NCBI RefSeq assembly: GCF_905171765.1
Contig: NC_053391.1
Coordinates: 105,808,644 to 105,872,643 of the forward strand
Length of the DNA stretch: 64,000 nucleotides
DNA from: Bufo bufo
Taxonomy: Eukaryota; Chordata; Amphibia; Anura; Bufonidae
Reading direction: 5' to 3'
Shown one piece after another: positions 63,729 to 64,000 of this stretch. Below the pieces are notes generated by a model that had not been told where the DNA came from, did not search any database, and saw only the letters and a program-made list of their open reading frames with translations. Positions within the stretch are counted from its first letter, which is position 1, and each line of letters begins with the position of its first letter. The position numbers and the translations under genes were made by a program.

Positions 63729-64000
63729 TGTAACGGGGTTCCGAAGGTGCACTCGGTCCCCCATTGCCCGCAGGACTGTTGCTTAGCTTTGGGAATGAGG
63801 ATCTGTGTTTGACCTCATTCCCAGGGCGGCTTTACTGCTGGGTGGCTCCCTGCTCCTTAGTCTGCCTTGAGCGCCGAGCTGATCACTCGGTGCTCAACTG
63901 GTTGGGGTGAGGGTCATGTGACGTGGCCAGCGCCAAATGACCGACAGACCAACCAGTTGAGCACCGAGTGATCAGCTCGGCGCTCAAGGCAGACTTAGGA
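63729..64000. repeat. Rearranged 5' LTR: inverted pair of LTR U3 segments
   Basis: From 63729 the plus strand reads TGTAACGGGGTTCCGAAGG onward to CAACTGGTTGG (about 63905), i.e. an LTR start in plus orientation. From about 63917 (TGTGACGTGGCCAGCGCC) it reads the same LTR in minus orientation, to the window edge. The inner end is exactly the LTR terminus TG, 17 bp from the gag ATG. R, U5 and the primer-binding site are absent. Confidence 0.75.

Larger units (their letters stand above)
59363..64000 (-). mobile_element. Ty3/gypsy chromovirus-type retrotransposon (runs off the right edge)
   Basis: Minus-strand order: rearranged 5' LTR, gag, protease, RT, RNase H, integrase with a C-terminal chromodomain, polypurine tract, truncated 3' LTR. 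Coding is continuous in one frame from about 63,480 to 59,514 except for two stop codons, so the insertion is fairly young. The LTRs are abnormal (see their entries). Confidence 0.9.

Overview
The window is vertebrate nuclear DNA, almost certainly from an anuran amphibian. Three things point there: short, well-conserved spliced exons far apart in repeat-filled introns; many TTAA-flanked elements with the TTAAAGGRR terminal motif described for Xenopus T2/Kolobok MITEs; and a wide mix of other repeats (Tc1, hAT, Harbinger-like MITEs, Ty3/gypsy, BEL/Pao and a tyrosine-recombinase retroelement). There are no bacterial-type operons, rRNA genes or CRISPR arrays. Assignments rest on reading the sequence and on family knowledge; no database search was run.

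Positions 1-29,730 (+ strand) hold the 3' part of one host gene, ANKRD13B. Eight exons (577-658, 11330-11394, 15880-16010, 21495-21652, 21935-22087, 22444-22604, 26850-26926, 28756-28945) join in frame into 338 codons plus a stop. They encode the end of the conserved family domain and the ubiquitin-interacting-motif tail. The 5' exons lie left of the window. The introns hold nested MITEs, a long palindromic element, a 2.5 kb piggyBac-like TTAA element, an hAT-like element with minisatellite arrays, and an antisense Gmr1-like Ty3/gypsy retrotransposon with a SCAN-like capsid and integrase placed before reverse transcriptase.

Positions 29,730-39,690 are intergenic repeats: two inverted arrays of one roughly 41-bp minisatellite on either side of a Tc1 transposon, which itself carries a T2 MITE; then Harbinger-like MITEs and about 2 kb with nothing recognisable. 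Positions 39,695-47,149 are a very young BEL/Pao retrotransposon with near-identical 673-bp LTRs, a 5-bp target duplication and an intact gag-pol frame on the minus strand.

Positions 47,155-64,000 are layered insertions. An hAT element (48,092-51,946, 8-bp duplication CCTATAGG) carries several near-perfect palindromes. It is followed by a decayed tyrosine-recombinase retroelement (Ngaro/DIRS type: RT, RNase H, recombinase, SGNH-hydrolase-like tail). That element is cut by a piggyBac-like element of tandem ~330-bp units, which in turn holds a 680-bp solo LTR and a chromodomain Ty3/gypsy element running off the right edge. The gypsy element has only three visible coding lesions but a rearranged 5' LTR. 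Apart from ANKRD13B, all recognisable protein-coding sequence belongs to mobile elements.
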